NCBI GenBank assembly: GCA_910574205.1
Contig: CAJSYJ010000002.1
Coordinates: forward strand, 248,001 to 312,000
Source of the DNA: Bacteroidales bacterium
GTDB taxonomy: Bacteria > Bacteroidota > Bacteroidia > Bacteroidales > Rikenellaceae
DNA: 64,000 nt
Reading direction: 5' to 3'
The notes beneath the pieces are model-generated. The model ran no database searches. It was not told the origin of the DNA and worked only from the letters and a program-made list of their open reading frames with translations. The translations under genes were made by a program, and so were the position numbers. The stretch's first letter is position 1. Each line of letters opens with the position of its first letter. Of this stretch, positions 18,239-27,157 are shown one piece after another.

Positions 18239-19801
18239 TTACAGAGGAATGTTGTTATGACGCTTGGCAGGATTTTCCAGACGCTTGTTCTTCAACTGCT
18301 GCAACGCGCGGATCACGCGGAAACGCGTATTGCGCGGCTCGATCACATCGTCGATATAGCCGTAACGCGCAGCGTTGTAGGGGTTAGAGAACTTGTCGCG
18401 GTACTCCTGCTCCTTCTCGGCAACGAACTTGGCCTTGTCCTCGGCATTCTCGAATGCGGCCAGAGCCTTGGCCTGCAATACCTCGACGGCACCGCTGGCG
18501 CCCATGACGGCGATCTCGGCAGTAGGCCATGCGTAGTTGATGTCACCGCGGATATGCTTCGAAGACATGACGATGTACGCACCGCCGTATGCCTTTCTGA
18601 GCGTAACGGTAACCTTGGGAACGGTAGCCTCGCAGTATGCGAACAGCAGCTTGGCGCCGTGCGTGATGACACCGCCGTACTCCTGAGCCGTACCCGGCAG
18701 GAAGCCCGGCACGTCGACCAGCGTTACCAGCGGAATGTTGAACGCGTCGCAGAAACGGACGAAGCGCGCAGCCTTGCGGCTTGCGTTGATATCCAGTACG
18801 CCGGCCATGAACTTGGGCTGGTTGGCGATGATACCGACGCTCTGACCGTTGAAGCGGGCGAAGCAGGTAATGATGTTCTTGGCGTAGCCGGCAGCAGATT
18901 CGAGGTACTCGCCGTTGTCGACGATCGACTTGATGACCTCGGCCATGTCGTAAGGCTTGTTGGGGTTGTCGGGGATGATCTCGTTGAGAATATCCTCCTT
19001 GCGTGCGATGTCGTCGGTGCAGTCTACCACGGGAGTCTTCTCCGTATAGTTCTGAGGCATGTACGACAGCAGATCGCGGATCAGGGCTATACCCTCCTCC
19101 TCGGTGTCGACGGCGAACTGAGCCACGCCAGACTTGGTGGTGTGCATGTTGGCACCGCCCAGCTGCTCCTGCGTAACATCCTCGCCCGTAACGGTCTTGA
19201 CCACCTTCGGGCCGGTAAGGAACATGTTCGACGTCTCGCGACGCATGATGATGAAGTCGGTCAGAGCCGGCGAATATACCGCACCGCCTGCGCAGGGGCC
19301 GAAGATCGCCGAAATCTGCGGGATGACGCCCGAAGCCATGACGTTACGCTGGAAGATGTTGGCGTAACCGGCCAGAGCGTTGACGCCCTCCTGAATACGT
19401 GCGCCGCCCGAGTCGTTGAGACCGATGCAGGGAGCGCCGTTGTGCATGGCCATATCCATGACCTTGCAGATCTTGTCCGACATCGAGATCGACAGCGAAC
19501 CTGCCGTAACGGTAAAGTCCTGTGCGAAGACATATACCAGACGTCCGGCGATAGTACCGTAACCCGTTACCACGCCGTCGCCGAAAGTATGCTTGGCATC
19601 CATGCCGAAGTCGTAGCAGCGATGAGTAACGAACATGTCGAACTCCTCGAAGCTGCCCTCGTCGAGCAACATCGCGATACGCTCGCGCGCCGTGTACTTG
19701 CCCTTGTCGTGCTGTTTGTCGATAGCTTTCTGTCCGCCGCCCAGACGCGCGGTCTCGCGGTTGGCGATAAGTTTTTCGATCTGATTCTGAATTTCGCTCA
19801 T
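18239..19801 (-). CDS. mmdA: Methylmalonyl-CoA decarboxylase alpha subunit (carboxyltransferase)
   Basis: This is a 520-residue carboxyltransferase that moves CO2 from methylmalonyl-CoA to biotin. The [16 protein letters not shown] start is chosen; the frame upstream to 19894 overlaps mce and is unlikely. Acyl-CoA carboxyltransferase motifs are present: [44 protein letters not shown] and a C-terminal KRHNNIPL. A propionyl-CoA carboxylase beta subunit would look alike, but linked MmdB/C/D membrane subunits favour the Na+-pumping decarboxylase. Confidence 0.95.
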   Translation of the reverse strand: MSEIQNQIEKLIANRETARLGGGQKAIDKQHDKGKYTARERIAMLLDEGSFEEFDMFVTHRCYDFGMDAKHTFGDGVVTGYGTIAGRLVYVFAQDFTVTAGSLSISMSDKICKVMDMAMHNGAPCIGLNDSGGARIQEGVNALAGYANIFQRNVMASGVIPQISAIFGPCAGGAVYSPALTDFIIMRRETSNMFLTGPKVVKTVTGEDVTQEQLGGANMHTTKSGVAQFAVDTEEEGIALIRDLLSYMPQNYTEKTPVVDCTDDIARKEDILNEIIPDNPNKPYDMAEVIKSIVDNGEYLESAAGYAKNIITCFARFNGQSVGIIANQPKFMAGVLDINASRKAARFVRFCDAFNIPLVTLVDVPGFLPGTAQEYGGVITHGAKLLFAYCEATVPKVTVTLRKAYGGAYIVMSSKHIRGDINYAWPTAEIAVMGASGAVEVLQAKALAAFENAEDKAKFVAEKEQEYRDKFSNPYNAARYGYIDDVIEPRNTRFRVIRALQQLKNKRLENPAKRHNNIPL

Positions 19802-19826
19802 AAAACGCTTTGTTATCTTAGTTTGA

Positions 19827-20237
19827 TTATTTGTTCTTGTTCTCGCAAAGCTCCGTGAGAATGCCCTGCGTCGACTTCGGATGCAGGAACGCAATGGTCA
19901 TGCCCTCGGCGCCCTTGCGCGGAGTCTTGTCGATGAGACGGATGCCCTGAGCCTCGGCGTCGGCCAGCTGCTCCTCGATATTCTCGACAGCCAGAGCCAT
20001 GTGGTGGATACCCACGCCGCGGTTCTCGATATACTTGGCTATGGTCGACTCCTCAGAGGTCGGCTCCAAAAGCTCGATCTTGGTCTGTCCCAGCATGAAG
20101 AATGCGGTCTTTACCTTCTGGTCGGCCACCTCCTCGACGGCGTAACATTTCAGACCCAATACATTCTCCCAATAGGGAACGGCTTCTTCAAGACTCTTTA
20201 CGGCAATGCCCAAATGCTCGATGTGAGATACTTTCAT
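19827..20237 (-). CDS. mce: Methylmalonyl-CoA epimerase
   Basis: This is a 136-residue VOC-fold enzyme that interconverts the (R) and (S) forms of methylmalonyl-CoA, linking B12-dependent mutase to the decarboxylase. Metal ligands appear in [25 protein letters not shown] and GILTELCE. It is the first gene of the operon, with a TAnnTTTG box about 55 bp upstream. Confidence 0.96.
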   Translation of the reverse strand: MKVSHIEHLGIAVKSLEEAVPYWENVLGLKCYAVEEVADQKVKTAFFMLGQTKIELLEPTSEESTIAKYIENRGVGIHHMALAVENIEEQLADAEAQGIRLIDKTPRKGAEGMTIAFLHPKSTQGILTELCENKNK

Positions 20238-20291
20238 AGTTTTAGATTTTATAGTTTAACATATGTTTGCTTACGATTTTCAAAAATCATC

Positions 20292-20299
20292 CAAAGGTA
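20292..20299 (-). promoter_or_regulatory. -7 box of the mce-mmd operon
   Basis: TACCTTTG on the minus strand matches TAnnTTTG and sits about 55 bp before the mce ATG in the divergent intergenic region. Confidence 0.55.
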
Positions 20300-20493
20300 A
20301 TTTATATATTCGAAACAAAGAAATATTTTCGACGAAATATTTTCAGACCCGCGTCGCCCGGCACGGCACCATAGCGCGTGCGGCGCACGAGCCGTATCGG
20401 GCGTCGCATCTGGCATGCGCATTGATTTTTCGCCGTTATAGATTGTTTTTCGACAAATAATCGTTAACTTCGCATTGAATAAAACCTGTTGCC

Positions 20494-20976
20494 ATGAAAC
20501 GGAAACTATGGTTGGCTCTGGCGGCTCTCGTTATGACGACGGCGACGAGCGCACAGAATATCTGTCTGGGCGAGCGTATCCCCGACATGAACATATCGTC
20601 GTCGATAGGAGTACCGGTCGAGCAGATAACCACCGACTACGTATGTCTGATATTCATGCACACGGGCAGCGCGCCCTGCGTCGAGGCCGTCAGCTCGTTC
20701 GTCGCCGCAGCCGGCATGTACGCCGATCTGCTGAGCGTCGTACTGCTGACAAACGAACAGAGCGACGGCAGCCGCGACGTGCTGCGACCCTTCGTGCGCG
20801 ACAATGTGAGCGTCGCATTCGACCGCGACGGGCGCACGTTCGAGAATTTCGGCATCCGCTACGTTCCGTTCGTTGTCGTATACGACACCAAGCGCCGCAA
20901 GGCGCAATGGTGCGGCACCATACGCCAGCTCGACAAACAGAGACTCAATGCCCTGATAATGCAAAAACCGCAATAG
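20494..20976 (+). CDS. Exported thioredoxin-fold protein with a single active-site-region Cys
   Basis: This 160-residue protein has a signal peptide (MKRKLWLALAALVMTTATSAQ) and a TlpA/AhpC-like thioredoxin fold: LGERIPDMNIS, then VCLIFMHTGSAPCVEAVSSF where WCxxC normally sits, and the cis-Pro-like loop RYVPFVVVYD. Only one cysteine of the usual CxxC pair remains (SAPC), so it cannot be an ordinary dithiol oxidoreductase; it may be a one-Cys redoxin or a binding protein. Its stop is 2 bp before the meaB start. A weak TAACTTCG box lies at 20465-20472. Confidence 0.8.
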   Translation: MKRKLWLALAALVMTTATSAQNICLGERIPDMNISSSIGVPVEQITTDYVCLIFMHTGSAPCVEAVSSFVAAAGMYADLLSVVLLTNEQSDGSRDVLRPFVRDNVSVAFDRDGRTFENFGIRYVPFVVVYDTKRRKAQWCGTIRQLDKQRLNALIMQKPQ

Positions 20977-20978
20977 AA

Positions 20979-22097
20979 ATGTCATTCACGAAGATAGAAC
21001 ATTACGAAAAAGAGTATCTCGACATGCACCACGACAGCGCACTCAACGTGACCGAGGGCGTCGACGACAAACCCGTAGTCAACCCCCATTTCGTCAAGCG
21101 CAAGCGCCGCACCATGTCGGTCGACGAGTATGTCGCGGGCATTCTGGCCGGCGACATAACGATTCTCGCCCAAGCCATAACGCTGATCGAGAGCAACAAT
21201 CCCGACCACTACGCGCAGGCGCAGCAGATAATCGAGCGCTGCCTGCCCCATGCCGGGCGCTCGGTAAGAATAGGTATAACGGGAGTACCGGGAGCCGGCA
21301 AGTCGACCTTCATCGAGGCCGTGGGCAACATGGTAACCTCGCTACACCACAAACTGGCCGTGCTGGCTATCGACCCCAGCTCGGAACGCAGCGGCGGTTC
21401 GATCCTCGGCGACAAGACGCGCATGGAGAGCATCTGCAACAATCCCGACGTATTCGTGCGCCCCTCGCCCTCGGCGGGCTCGCTGGGAGGCGTGGCACGC
21501 AAGACGCGCGAGACGATCGTGCTGTGCGAGGCGGCGGGCTTCGATGTAATATTCATCGAGACCGTCGGCGTGGGACAATCCGAGACGGCCGTACACTCCA
21601 TGGTCGACATGTTCATGCTGTTGCAGATCTCGGGCGCAGGCGACGAGTTGCAGGGAATCAAACGCGGCATCATGGAGATGGCCGACATGATGGTCATAAC
21701 CAAGGCCGACGGCGAAAACATCCACAAGGCGGAGCTTGCCAAGGCGCAGTTCCAAGGGGCGCTGCACCTGTTCCCGCTGCCCGATTCGCAGTGGCGCGCC
21801 AAGGTATATACCTGCTCGTCGCTCGACGGCACGGGTCTGGAAGAGGTGTGGAAAGGGGTCGAGGAGTATCTCGACTTCATACAGGCCAACGGTTATTACG
21901 ACGACAACCGCAACCGCCAGAACAAATACTGGATGTACGAGACGATCAACGAGACATTGAAAAGCAGCTTCTACAACAATCCGCAGATCGAATCTCGCAT
22001 CGCCGAGGTCGAGCAGCGCGTCCTCGAAGCGAAACTCTCGTCGTTCATCGCAGCCAAAGAGCTGCTGGATATATATTTCCGAAGAGAGGATAAATAG
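20979..22097 (+). CDS. meaB: Methylmalonyl-CoA mutase-associated GTPase MeaB
   Basis: This is a G3E-family GTPase chaperone that guards loading and repair of adenosylcobalamin in methylmalonyl-CoA mutase. The start MSFTKIEHYEKEYL gives 372 residues; the longer frame from 20475 runs through the thioredoxin gene in another frame. Motifs are GVPGAGKSTFIE (P-loop), DPSSERSGGSILGDKTRM, ETVGVGQSE and TKADG. It is divergent from mce-mmd, the next steps of the same pathway. The mutase genes themselves are not in this window. Confidence 0.96.
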   Translation: MSFTKIEHYEKEYLDMHHDSALNVTEGVDDKPVVNPHFVKRKRRTMSVDEYVAGILAGDITILAQAITLIESNNPDHYAQAQQIIERCLPHAGRSVRIGITGVPGAGKSTFIEAVGNMVTSLHHKLAVLAIDPSSERSGGSILGDKTRMESICNNPDVFVRPSPSAGSLGGVARKTRETIVLCEAAGFDVIFIETVGVGQSETAVHSMVDMFMLLQISGAGDELQGIKRGIMEMADMMVITKADGENIHKAELAKAQFQGALHLFPLPDSQWRAKVYTCSSLDGTGLEEVWKGVEEYLDFIQANGYYDDNRNRQNKYWMYETINETLKSSFYNNPQIESRIAEVEQRVLEAKLSSFIAAKELLDIYFRREDK

Positions 22098-22110
22098 ACC
22101 GAAATACCTC

Positions 22111-22130
22111 GGGCGGCATTAAGCCGCCCG
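22111..22130 (+). terminator. Hairpin after meaB
   Basis: GGGCGGC-ATTAA-GCCGCCC forms a strong stem 14 bp after the meaB stop, without a clear T-tract. Bases 22,131-22,388 hold nothing I recognise. Confidence 0.55.
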
Positions 22131-22388
22131 AATTGCTTCATACCCGACGGGCTCTGCGACGGCCGTCGCCGTCGTACGATTCCGTTCGGCACCGGACTCC
22201 TCCCTCCAAGAGGAGCATATGGTCGCTGCGCTATAAGTGTAGTATTGGAGAGTACCCGCACGTGCTCCGCGCATAACCTGCAAACGGTTTCCGTTTGTTC
22301 AATCTCAGCCCGACCGTTTTCAACATAGCGCAGTTGAACAAGCATTCTTCCCGTCTGTCCCGATGAATGCGCAGCAGACAGCGAATAT

Positions 22389-22672
22389 CATGAGATGCTG
22401 ACTAAGAATCGTTAACTATTTTGTTCGTCAAAAGCGGCATTATACAACGCAACGACGGAGTGAGGCGATGGGCTGTACTCGACGTACTGCCCATTGCCGA
22501 GCGACGAGGCGCGGCAATAAAATACCGCATTATGAGATGCAGCTTAAAAACCACTGCCAATTTTTTCGTCTAAAGCGGCATTATACAACGCAACGACGGA
22601 GTGAGGCGATGGGCTGTACTCGACGTACTGCCCATTGCCGAGCGACGAGGCGCGGCAGTAGAATGCCGCTTT
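22389..22672 (+). repeat. Tandem pair of about 141-bp palindromic repeats
   Basis: Two copies (about 22,389-22,530 and 22,529-22,672) share an almost identical 85-bp core that begins GCGGCATTATACAACGCAAC and contains GGCGATGGGC paired with GCCCATTGCC around an ACTCGACGTACT loop. In copy 2 the outer arms AAGCGGCATT and AATGCCGCTT also pair. Overall layout (GTGAGG, stem, ATTGCCGAGCGACGAG) resembles the repeats at 11.8 kb, so they may be a longer relative. No gene is present. Confidence 0.8.
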
Positions 22673-22684
22673 TCACGAAAAAAA

Positions 22685-23500
22685 TCAGTATTGCTCCTGC
22701 TTATTTGGAAAACTCCCGCTCTTGACATCGCCTACATAACTGGATACGGCAGTGGATATGACGGAGTGGAGATCGGCGTAACGGCGCAGGAAACGGGGAG
22801 AGAAATCCTGAGTTATGCCCAAGAGGTCGTGGACGACAAGCACCTGACCGTCGACACCGCCGCCGGCACCGATGCCTATGACGGGTATAGAGACCTCGGC
22901 GGCAACGCGCGAGGCAAGATCGGCCGGAATCTTTTCGAGCACTATGGCGAAGCATCCCGCCTGCTCCAATAGATGTGCGTCGTGCAGGAGCTTTTCGGCC
23001 TCGGCCTGCTCCTTGGCACGGACGTTATAGGTGCCGAACTTATGTATTGACTGCGGCGTAAGGCCGAGATGTCCCATGACGGGGATGCCCGCCGAGAGGA
23101 TGCGCTCGACCGACTCCATGACCTCCGCGCCGCCCTCCAACTTGACGGCATCGGCCTCGGTCTCCTTCATGATGCGGACGGCCGAGTCGAGTGCGACCTT
23201 CGAGTTGCCCTGATAGGTGCCGAAGGGCAGGTCGACGACCACCAGTGCGCGGTTCACGGCACGCACGACAGAGCGCGCATGATAGATCATCATATCCAGA
23301 GTTATGGGGAGTGTGGTCTCGTAACCGGCCATTACGTTGGCGGCCGAGTCGCCGACCAGAATCACGTCTATGCCTGCGGCATCGACGATCTTGGCCATCG
23401 AATAGTCGTAAGAGGTTAGCATCGCTATCTTCTCTGCGCGACGTTTCATCTCCGTAAGGCGGAGCGTAGTCACGGCTCTGACAGAACTTTCTACTGACAT
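22685..23500 (-). CDS. panB: 3-methyl-2-oxobutanoate hydroxymethyltransferase
   Basis: This is the first step of pantothenate synthesis: hydroxymethyl transfer from methylene-THF to ketoisovalerate. The 271-residue TIM barrel shows [52 protein letters not shown] and the catalytic-Glu region [19 protein letters not shown] box lies upstream at 23533-23540. Its 3' end reaches the palindromic repeats. Confidence 0.97.
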   Translation of the reverse strand: MSVESSVRAVTTLRLTEMKRRAEKIAMLTSYDYSMAKIVDAAGIDVILVGDSAANVMAGYETTLPITLDMMIYHARSVVRAVNRALVVVDLPFGTYQGNSKVALDSAVRIMKETEADAVKLEGGAEVMESVERILSAGIPVMGHLGLTPQSIHKFGTYNVRAKEQAEAEKLLHDAHLLEQAGCFAIVLEKIPADLASRVAAEVSIPVIGIGAGGGVDGQVLVVHDLLGITQDFSPRFLRRYADLHSVISTAVSSYVGDVKSGSFPNKQEQY

Positions 23501-23532
23501 CGGATTATAATTTCTTTATTAACAATCGGCCG

Positions 23533-23540
23533 CAAATGTA
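23533..23540 (-). promoter_or_regulatory. -7 box of panB
   Basis: TACATTTG on the minus strand matches TAnnTTTG, 33 bp upstream of the panB ATG. Confidence 0.55.
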
Positions 23541-23574
23541 GTAAATAAATCGATACGGCAAAACTATGCGCGAT

Positions 23575-24105
23575 CTATCGCATCAATGTACTGAACAGCT
23601 GCCACAACACCACGCCGCCCGACACCGACACGTTGAGCGAGTGTTTTGTGCCCGCCTGCGGAATCTCGACGGCCATGTCGCACATGTCGACCGCACGCTG
23701 GTCTACACCGTCGACTTCGTTGCCGAACACGAGGGCATACTTGCGATCGGGCTGCGGCACGAACCCGCCTAACATGACGGCACCCTCGACCTGCTCGACG
23801 GCCACGACAGTCCACCCGTCGCGGCGCAGCGAGCCGATGCACTCGGACGTCGTCGGCCAGTAGCGCCAAGGCACGCTGAGCTCGGCTCCCAGAGCCGTCT
23901 TGTGTATGTCGCGATTGGGCGGCGTAGCGGTTATGCCGCACAGCGAGAGGCTCTCGACGGCAAAGGCGTCGCAAGTACGGAAGAAAGAACCTACGTTCTG
24001 CAACGAACGCACGTTGTCGAGCACGACAGCGACCGGCATCTTCTTCATGGCCGCGAACTCGTCGACAGAGGGACGGTGCAGCTCCTGATTGGTTATCTTT
24101 CGCAT
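23575..24105 (-). CDS. TrmH/SpoU-family RNA 2'-O-methyltransferase
   Basis: This is a 176-residue SPOUT methyltransferase, starting MRKITNQELHRPSV. Motif 1 is DNVRSLQNVGSFFRT, motif 2 LVFGNEVDGV and motif 3 IPQAGTKHSLNVSVSGG, the knotted SAM site. It probably modifies a tRNA or rRNA ribose; the exact target cannot be told. A TACCTTTG box at 24126-24133 sits only about 20 bp before the ATG, implying a very short leader. The longer open frame to 24318 is not coding. Confidence 0.9.
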   Translation of the reverse strand: MRKITNQELHRPSVDEFAAMKKMPVAVVLDNVRSLQNVGSFFRTCDAFAVESLSLCGITATPPNRDIHKTALGAELSVPWRYWPTTSECIGSLRRDGWTVVAVEQVEGAVMLGGFVPQPDRKYALVFGNEVDGVDQRAVDMCDMAVEIPQAGTKHSLNVSVSGGVVLWQLFSTLMR

Positions 24106-24202
24106 GGCATCAGCTTTTTCGGGGACAAAGGTAGGTATTTTCCCGCGATGCGGCAAGCCGGCAGCGGCATGCAATTTGCCGCACGTGAAAAAAAACGAAA
24201 TC

Positions 24203-25288
24203 ATGAACAAGCGCATCTGTCTGCCGGTGGTCATGGCCGCCGCATTCAACCACGCCGCAACGGCATGCACCGGCATAACGTTCAAGGCGACCGACACCTC
24301 GACGGTGGTGGCTCGCACGATCGAATGGGGAGGCAGCTATCTGGCAAGCCGCTATGTAGTCGTGCCGCGAGGCCACAGCCAACAGTCATACGCACCCGAC
24401 GGCAAAGGCGGCATGGAGTTCACGGCCGACTACGGATATGTCGGCATAGCGGTGCAGAGCGAAGAGTTCGTAGCCGAGGGCATCAACGAGGCCGGACTGT
24501 CGGCCGGTCTGTTCTACTTCCCCGGCAGCGGCGAGTACGAGCCGTTCGACCCGCAGATGAGGGAACGCACGGCGGCCGACCTGCAATTGGTGTCGATAGT
24601 GTTGGGACGCTGCGCAAGCGTCGAAGAAGTTATAAAATTCGTAAGGCGGATACGTATCGTCGGCATCGTACCGGGCGCCTCGACCATACACTGGCGATTC
24701 GCAGACAAAACGGGGCGGCAGGTGGTGTTGGAGATAATAGCGCGTCAGACGATATTTCACGAAAACAGACTCGGCGTGCTGACCAACTCGCCCCGTTTCG
24801 ACTGGCATCTGACCAATCTCGACAACTATATAAATCTGTATCCGGGATCGGCCCCGACGCACTATATGGGCGGTATAGAGCTGTCGCCGCTGAGCAGTGC
24901 CAGCGGTTCGCTGGGTCTGCCGGGCGACTTCACATCGCCCTCGCGCTTCGTGCGAGCGGCATTCTTCCAGACCACGGCGCCCCAACCGGCCACGGGCATC
25001 GATGCCGTAAGGCTGTGTTTTCAGATCTTGAACAACTTCGACATCCCGATCGGAGTGGAATTTGCCGTGGGCGACACCCCTCCCGCGATGCCCAGCGCGA
25101 CGCAGTGGACATCGGCCACCGACCTGAATGCCTGCCGGTTCTACTTCCGCACGATGTACGATTCGCGCATCCGGTGCATCGATCTGCGAGGCATAGACTT
25201 CTCGCTGACGGAGTACCTATCGCGTCCGATAGACCCCGTGCAGCAGACCGAGATCGTGGACATAACCTCGGCGATAACTCAAAAATAA
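24203..25288 (+). CDS. Choloylglycine hydrolase family (bile salt hydrolase / penicillin V acylase-like)
   Basis: This is an Ntn-hydrolase that cleaves amide bonds of conjugated bile acids or related amides. The ATG at 24203 gives 361 residues: a signal segment MNKRICLPVVMAAAFNHAATA followed by Cys22, the expected autocatalytic nucleophile (CTGITF). Family residues include the Arg in VVARTIEWG, TNSPRFDWH, and the Arg in PSRFVRAAFF. Position 3 after that first Arg is Glu where BSH enzymes usually have Asp (RTxD). Export suggests a periplasmic enzyme. Bile-salt specificity is plausible for a gut Bacteroidales but not proven. Confidence 0.88.
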   Translation: MNKRICLPVVMAAAFNHAATACTGITFKATDTSTVVARTIEWGGSYLASRYVVVPRGHSQQSYAPDGKGGMEFTADYGYVGIAVQSEEFVAEGINEAGLSAGLFYFPGSGEYEPFDPQMRERTAADLQLVSIVLGRCASVEEVIKFVRRIRIVGIVPGASTIHWRFADKTGRQVVLEIIARQTIFHENRLGVLTNSPRFDWHLTNLDNYINLYPGSAPTHYMGGIELSPLSSASGSLGLPGDFTSPSRFVRAAFFQTTAPQPATGIDAVRLCFQILNNFDIPIGVEFAVGDTPPAMPSATQWTSATDLNACRFYFRTMYDSRIRCIDLRGIDFSLTEYLSRPIDPVQQTEIVDITSAITQK

Positions 25289-25320
25289 CGCGCCGGGAGA
25301 TACAACCAAACGATTTTTTG

Positions 25321-25366
25321 CCTAATTTTGAGCCGGTTTATACGGTTTTCGAAAATCAAAATTAGG
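25321..25366. promoter_or_regulatory. Perfect 10-bp inverted repeat in the glnS promoter
   Basis: CCTAATTTTG (25321-25330) and CAAAATTAGG (25357-25366) are exact inverted repeats separated by 26 bp, ending 8 bp before the glnS ATG. The left arm contains TAATTTTG, a TAnnTTTG -7 match. This could be an operator or a 5'-leader stem over the start region. Confidence 0.5.
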
Positions 25367-25374
25367 ATCATAAT

Positions 25375-27054
25375 ATGACTATTGAAACGAACGAGACGAG
25401 AGAAAAGTCGCTCAATTTCCTTGAAGAGATCATCGAAGAGTCTATCGCAAAAGGCGACAGCCGCGTACAGACGCGATTCCCGCCCGAGCCCAACGGCTAT
25501 CTTCATATAGGTCATGCCAAGAGCATCTGCATAAACTTCGGTCTTGCCAAGAAATACGGCGGCAAGTGCAACCTGCGTTTCGACGACACCAACCCCGTCA
25601 AGGAGGACACGGAGTATGTCGACTCGATAAAGCGCGACATATCGTGGCTGGGATTCGAGTGGGCCGAGGAGCGTTATGCCTCGGATTACTTCGACCAGCT
25701 GTACCTGTGGGCCGTCGAGCTTATAAAGAAAGGGCTGGCTTACGTCGACGACCAGACGCAGGAGCAGATACGTCTGACGCGAGGAACGGTCTCCGAGCCG
25801 GGAACACCGTCGCCATGGCGCGATAGGTCGGTGGAGGAGAATCTCGATCTGTTCGAGCGCATGCGTCGCGGCGAGTTCGCCGACGGCGAGAAGGTGTTGC
25901 GCGCCAAGATAGACATGGCGCACCCCAACATGCTCTTCCGCGACCCGATCATGTACCGTATAATCCATGCCGAACACCACCGCACGGGCGACAAGTGGTG
26001 CATCTACCCCATGTATGACTATGCTCACGGCCAGTGCGACTCGATCGAGCGCATCACGCACTCGATCTGTACGTTGGAGTTCGACGTGCACCGTCCGCTC
26101 TACGACTGGTTCATCGAGGCGCTCGCCATATATCCCTCGCACCAGTACGAGTTCGCGCGCCTGAATCTGACATACACGATGATGTCGAAGCGCAACCTTC
26201 TGAAACTGGTCAAGGAGGGCGCCGTAATGGGTTGGGACGACCCGCGCATGCCGACTATCTGCGCACTGCGCCGCAAGGGCTATACGCCCGCCTCGGTAAG
26301 GGCGTTCGCCGAAATGGTCGGCGTAGCCAAGCGCGACAACGTCATAGATCTGGCCAAAATGGAGTTCTGCGTAAGAGAGGACCTGAACAAGGTAGCCGAG
26401 CGCCGCATGGCCGTTCTGAACCCATTGAAGGTCGTTATAACCAACTGGGAGGAGGGACGAGTAGAGATGCGCGAGGCGGTCAACAACCCCGAGGACGAGG
26501 CTGCCGGCACGCGTCAGGTACCCTTCTCGAAGGTCATCTACATCGACCGCGACGACTTCATGGAGAACCCTCCGAAGAAATATTTCCGTCTGAGCCCCGG
26601 CGGCGAGGTGCGTCTGCGCTACTCGTATCTGATAAAGTGCGACGAAGTGATAAAGGATGCCGAGGGCAACATCATCGAGCTGCACTGCACGTACGATCCC
26701 CTCTCGGGCGACGGCTCGTCGAGCGACGGCCGCCGCGTGAAGGGTGTCATACACTGGGTTTCGGCCGAGCACGCCTTCGAGGCGGAGATACGTCTGTTCA
26801 ACCCGCTGTTCCTGACCGAGGACCCCAACGACAGCTCTGCCGGACAGACCTCGTGGGAGGATAACCTCAACCCCGAATCTCTGGTCAAGGTCAAGGGACT
26901 GCTCGAACCCTCGCTCAAAGATGCGCCCATAGGCCGCACCTACCAGTTCGAGCGCGTGGGTTACTTCTGCCCCGATACCGACTCGACGCCCGAGCATCCG
27001 GTATTCAACCGTACCGTGACGCTGAAAGACTCGTGGGCTAAGATCAACAAATAA
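25375..27054 (+). CDS. glnS: Glutaminyl-tRNA synthetase
   Basis: This class I synthetase charges tRNA-Gln directly. The 559-residue length is standard. The HIGH motif is in [18 protein letters not shown], the KMSKS-like motif is MSKRN, and GlnRS-specific stretches include [18 protein letters not shown] and [20 protein letters not shown]. Two C-terminal beta-barrel anticodon-binding domains follow. A GC-rich hairpin lies just downstream. Confidence 0.98.
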   Translation: MTIETNETREKSLNFLEEIIEESIAKGDSRVQTRFPPEPNGYLHIGHAKSICINFGLAKKYGGKCNLRFDDTNPVKEDTEYVDSIKRDISWLGFEWAEERYASDYFDQLYLWAVELIKKGLAYVDDQTQEQIRLTRGTVSEPGTPSPWRDRSVEENLDLFERMRRGEFADGEKVLRAKIDMAHPNMLFRDPIMYRIIHAEHHRTGDKWCIYPMYDYAHGQCDSIERITHSICTLEFDVHRPLYDWFIEALAIYPSHQYEFARLNLTYTMMSKRNLLKLVKEGAVMGWDDPRMPTICALRRKGYTPASVRAFAEMVGVAKRDNVIDLAKMEFCVREDLNKVAERRMAVLNPLKVVITNWEEGRVEMREAVNNPEDEAAGTRQVPFSKVIYIDRDDFMENPPKKYFRLSPGGEVRLRYSYLIKCDEVIKDAEGNIIELHCTYDPLSGDGSSSDGRRVKGVIHWVSAEHAFEAEIRLFNPLFLTEDPNDSSAGQTSWEDNLNPESLVKVKGLLEPSLKDAPIGRTYQFERVGYFCPDTDSTPEHPVFNRTVTLKDSWAKINK

Positions 27055-27070
27055 TCGTAGCGAGAGAGTA

Positions 27071-27104
27071 ACGATCGGGCGGCGAGGTCTCGCCGCCCGA
27101 TCGT
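27071..27104 (+). terminator. GC-rich hairpin after glnS
   Basis: ACGATCGGGCGGCGAGG pairs with CGCCGCCCGATCGT 16 bp after the glnS stop. There is no T-run, so the terminator function is inferred from position. Confidence 0.55.
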
Positions 27105-27144
27105 CGATAATACGGGGCGGCTCCGTTTCGAAGCACAAAACATT

Positions 27145-27152
27145 TACCTTTG
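27145..27152 (+). promoter_or_regulatory. -7 box immediately before the U32 gene
   Basis: TACCTTTG ends 5 bp before the ATG at 27158. Because Bacteroidetes transcription starts about 5-8 nt after this box, the mRNA may be leaderless or nearly so. Confidence 0.5.
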
Positions 27153-27157
27153 CATCC

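Noticed and set aside
18104-19858. 584-residue antisense frame over mmdA
   Set aside because: It is a shadow of mmdA; composition is driven by the codon pattern of the sense gene.
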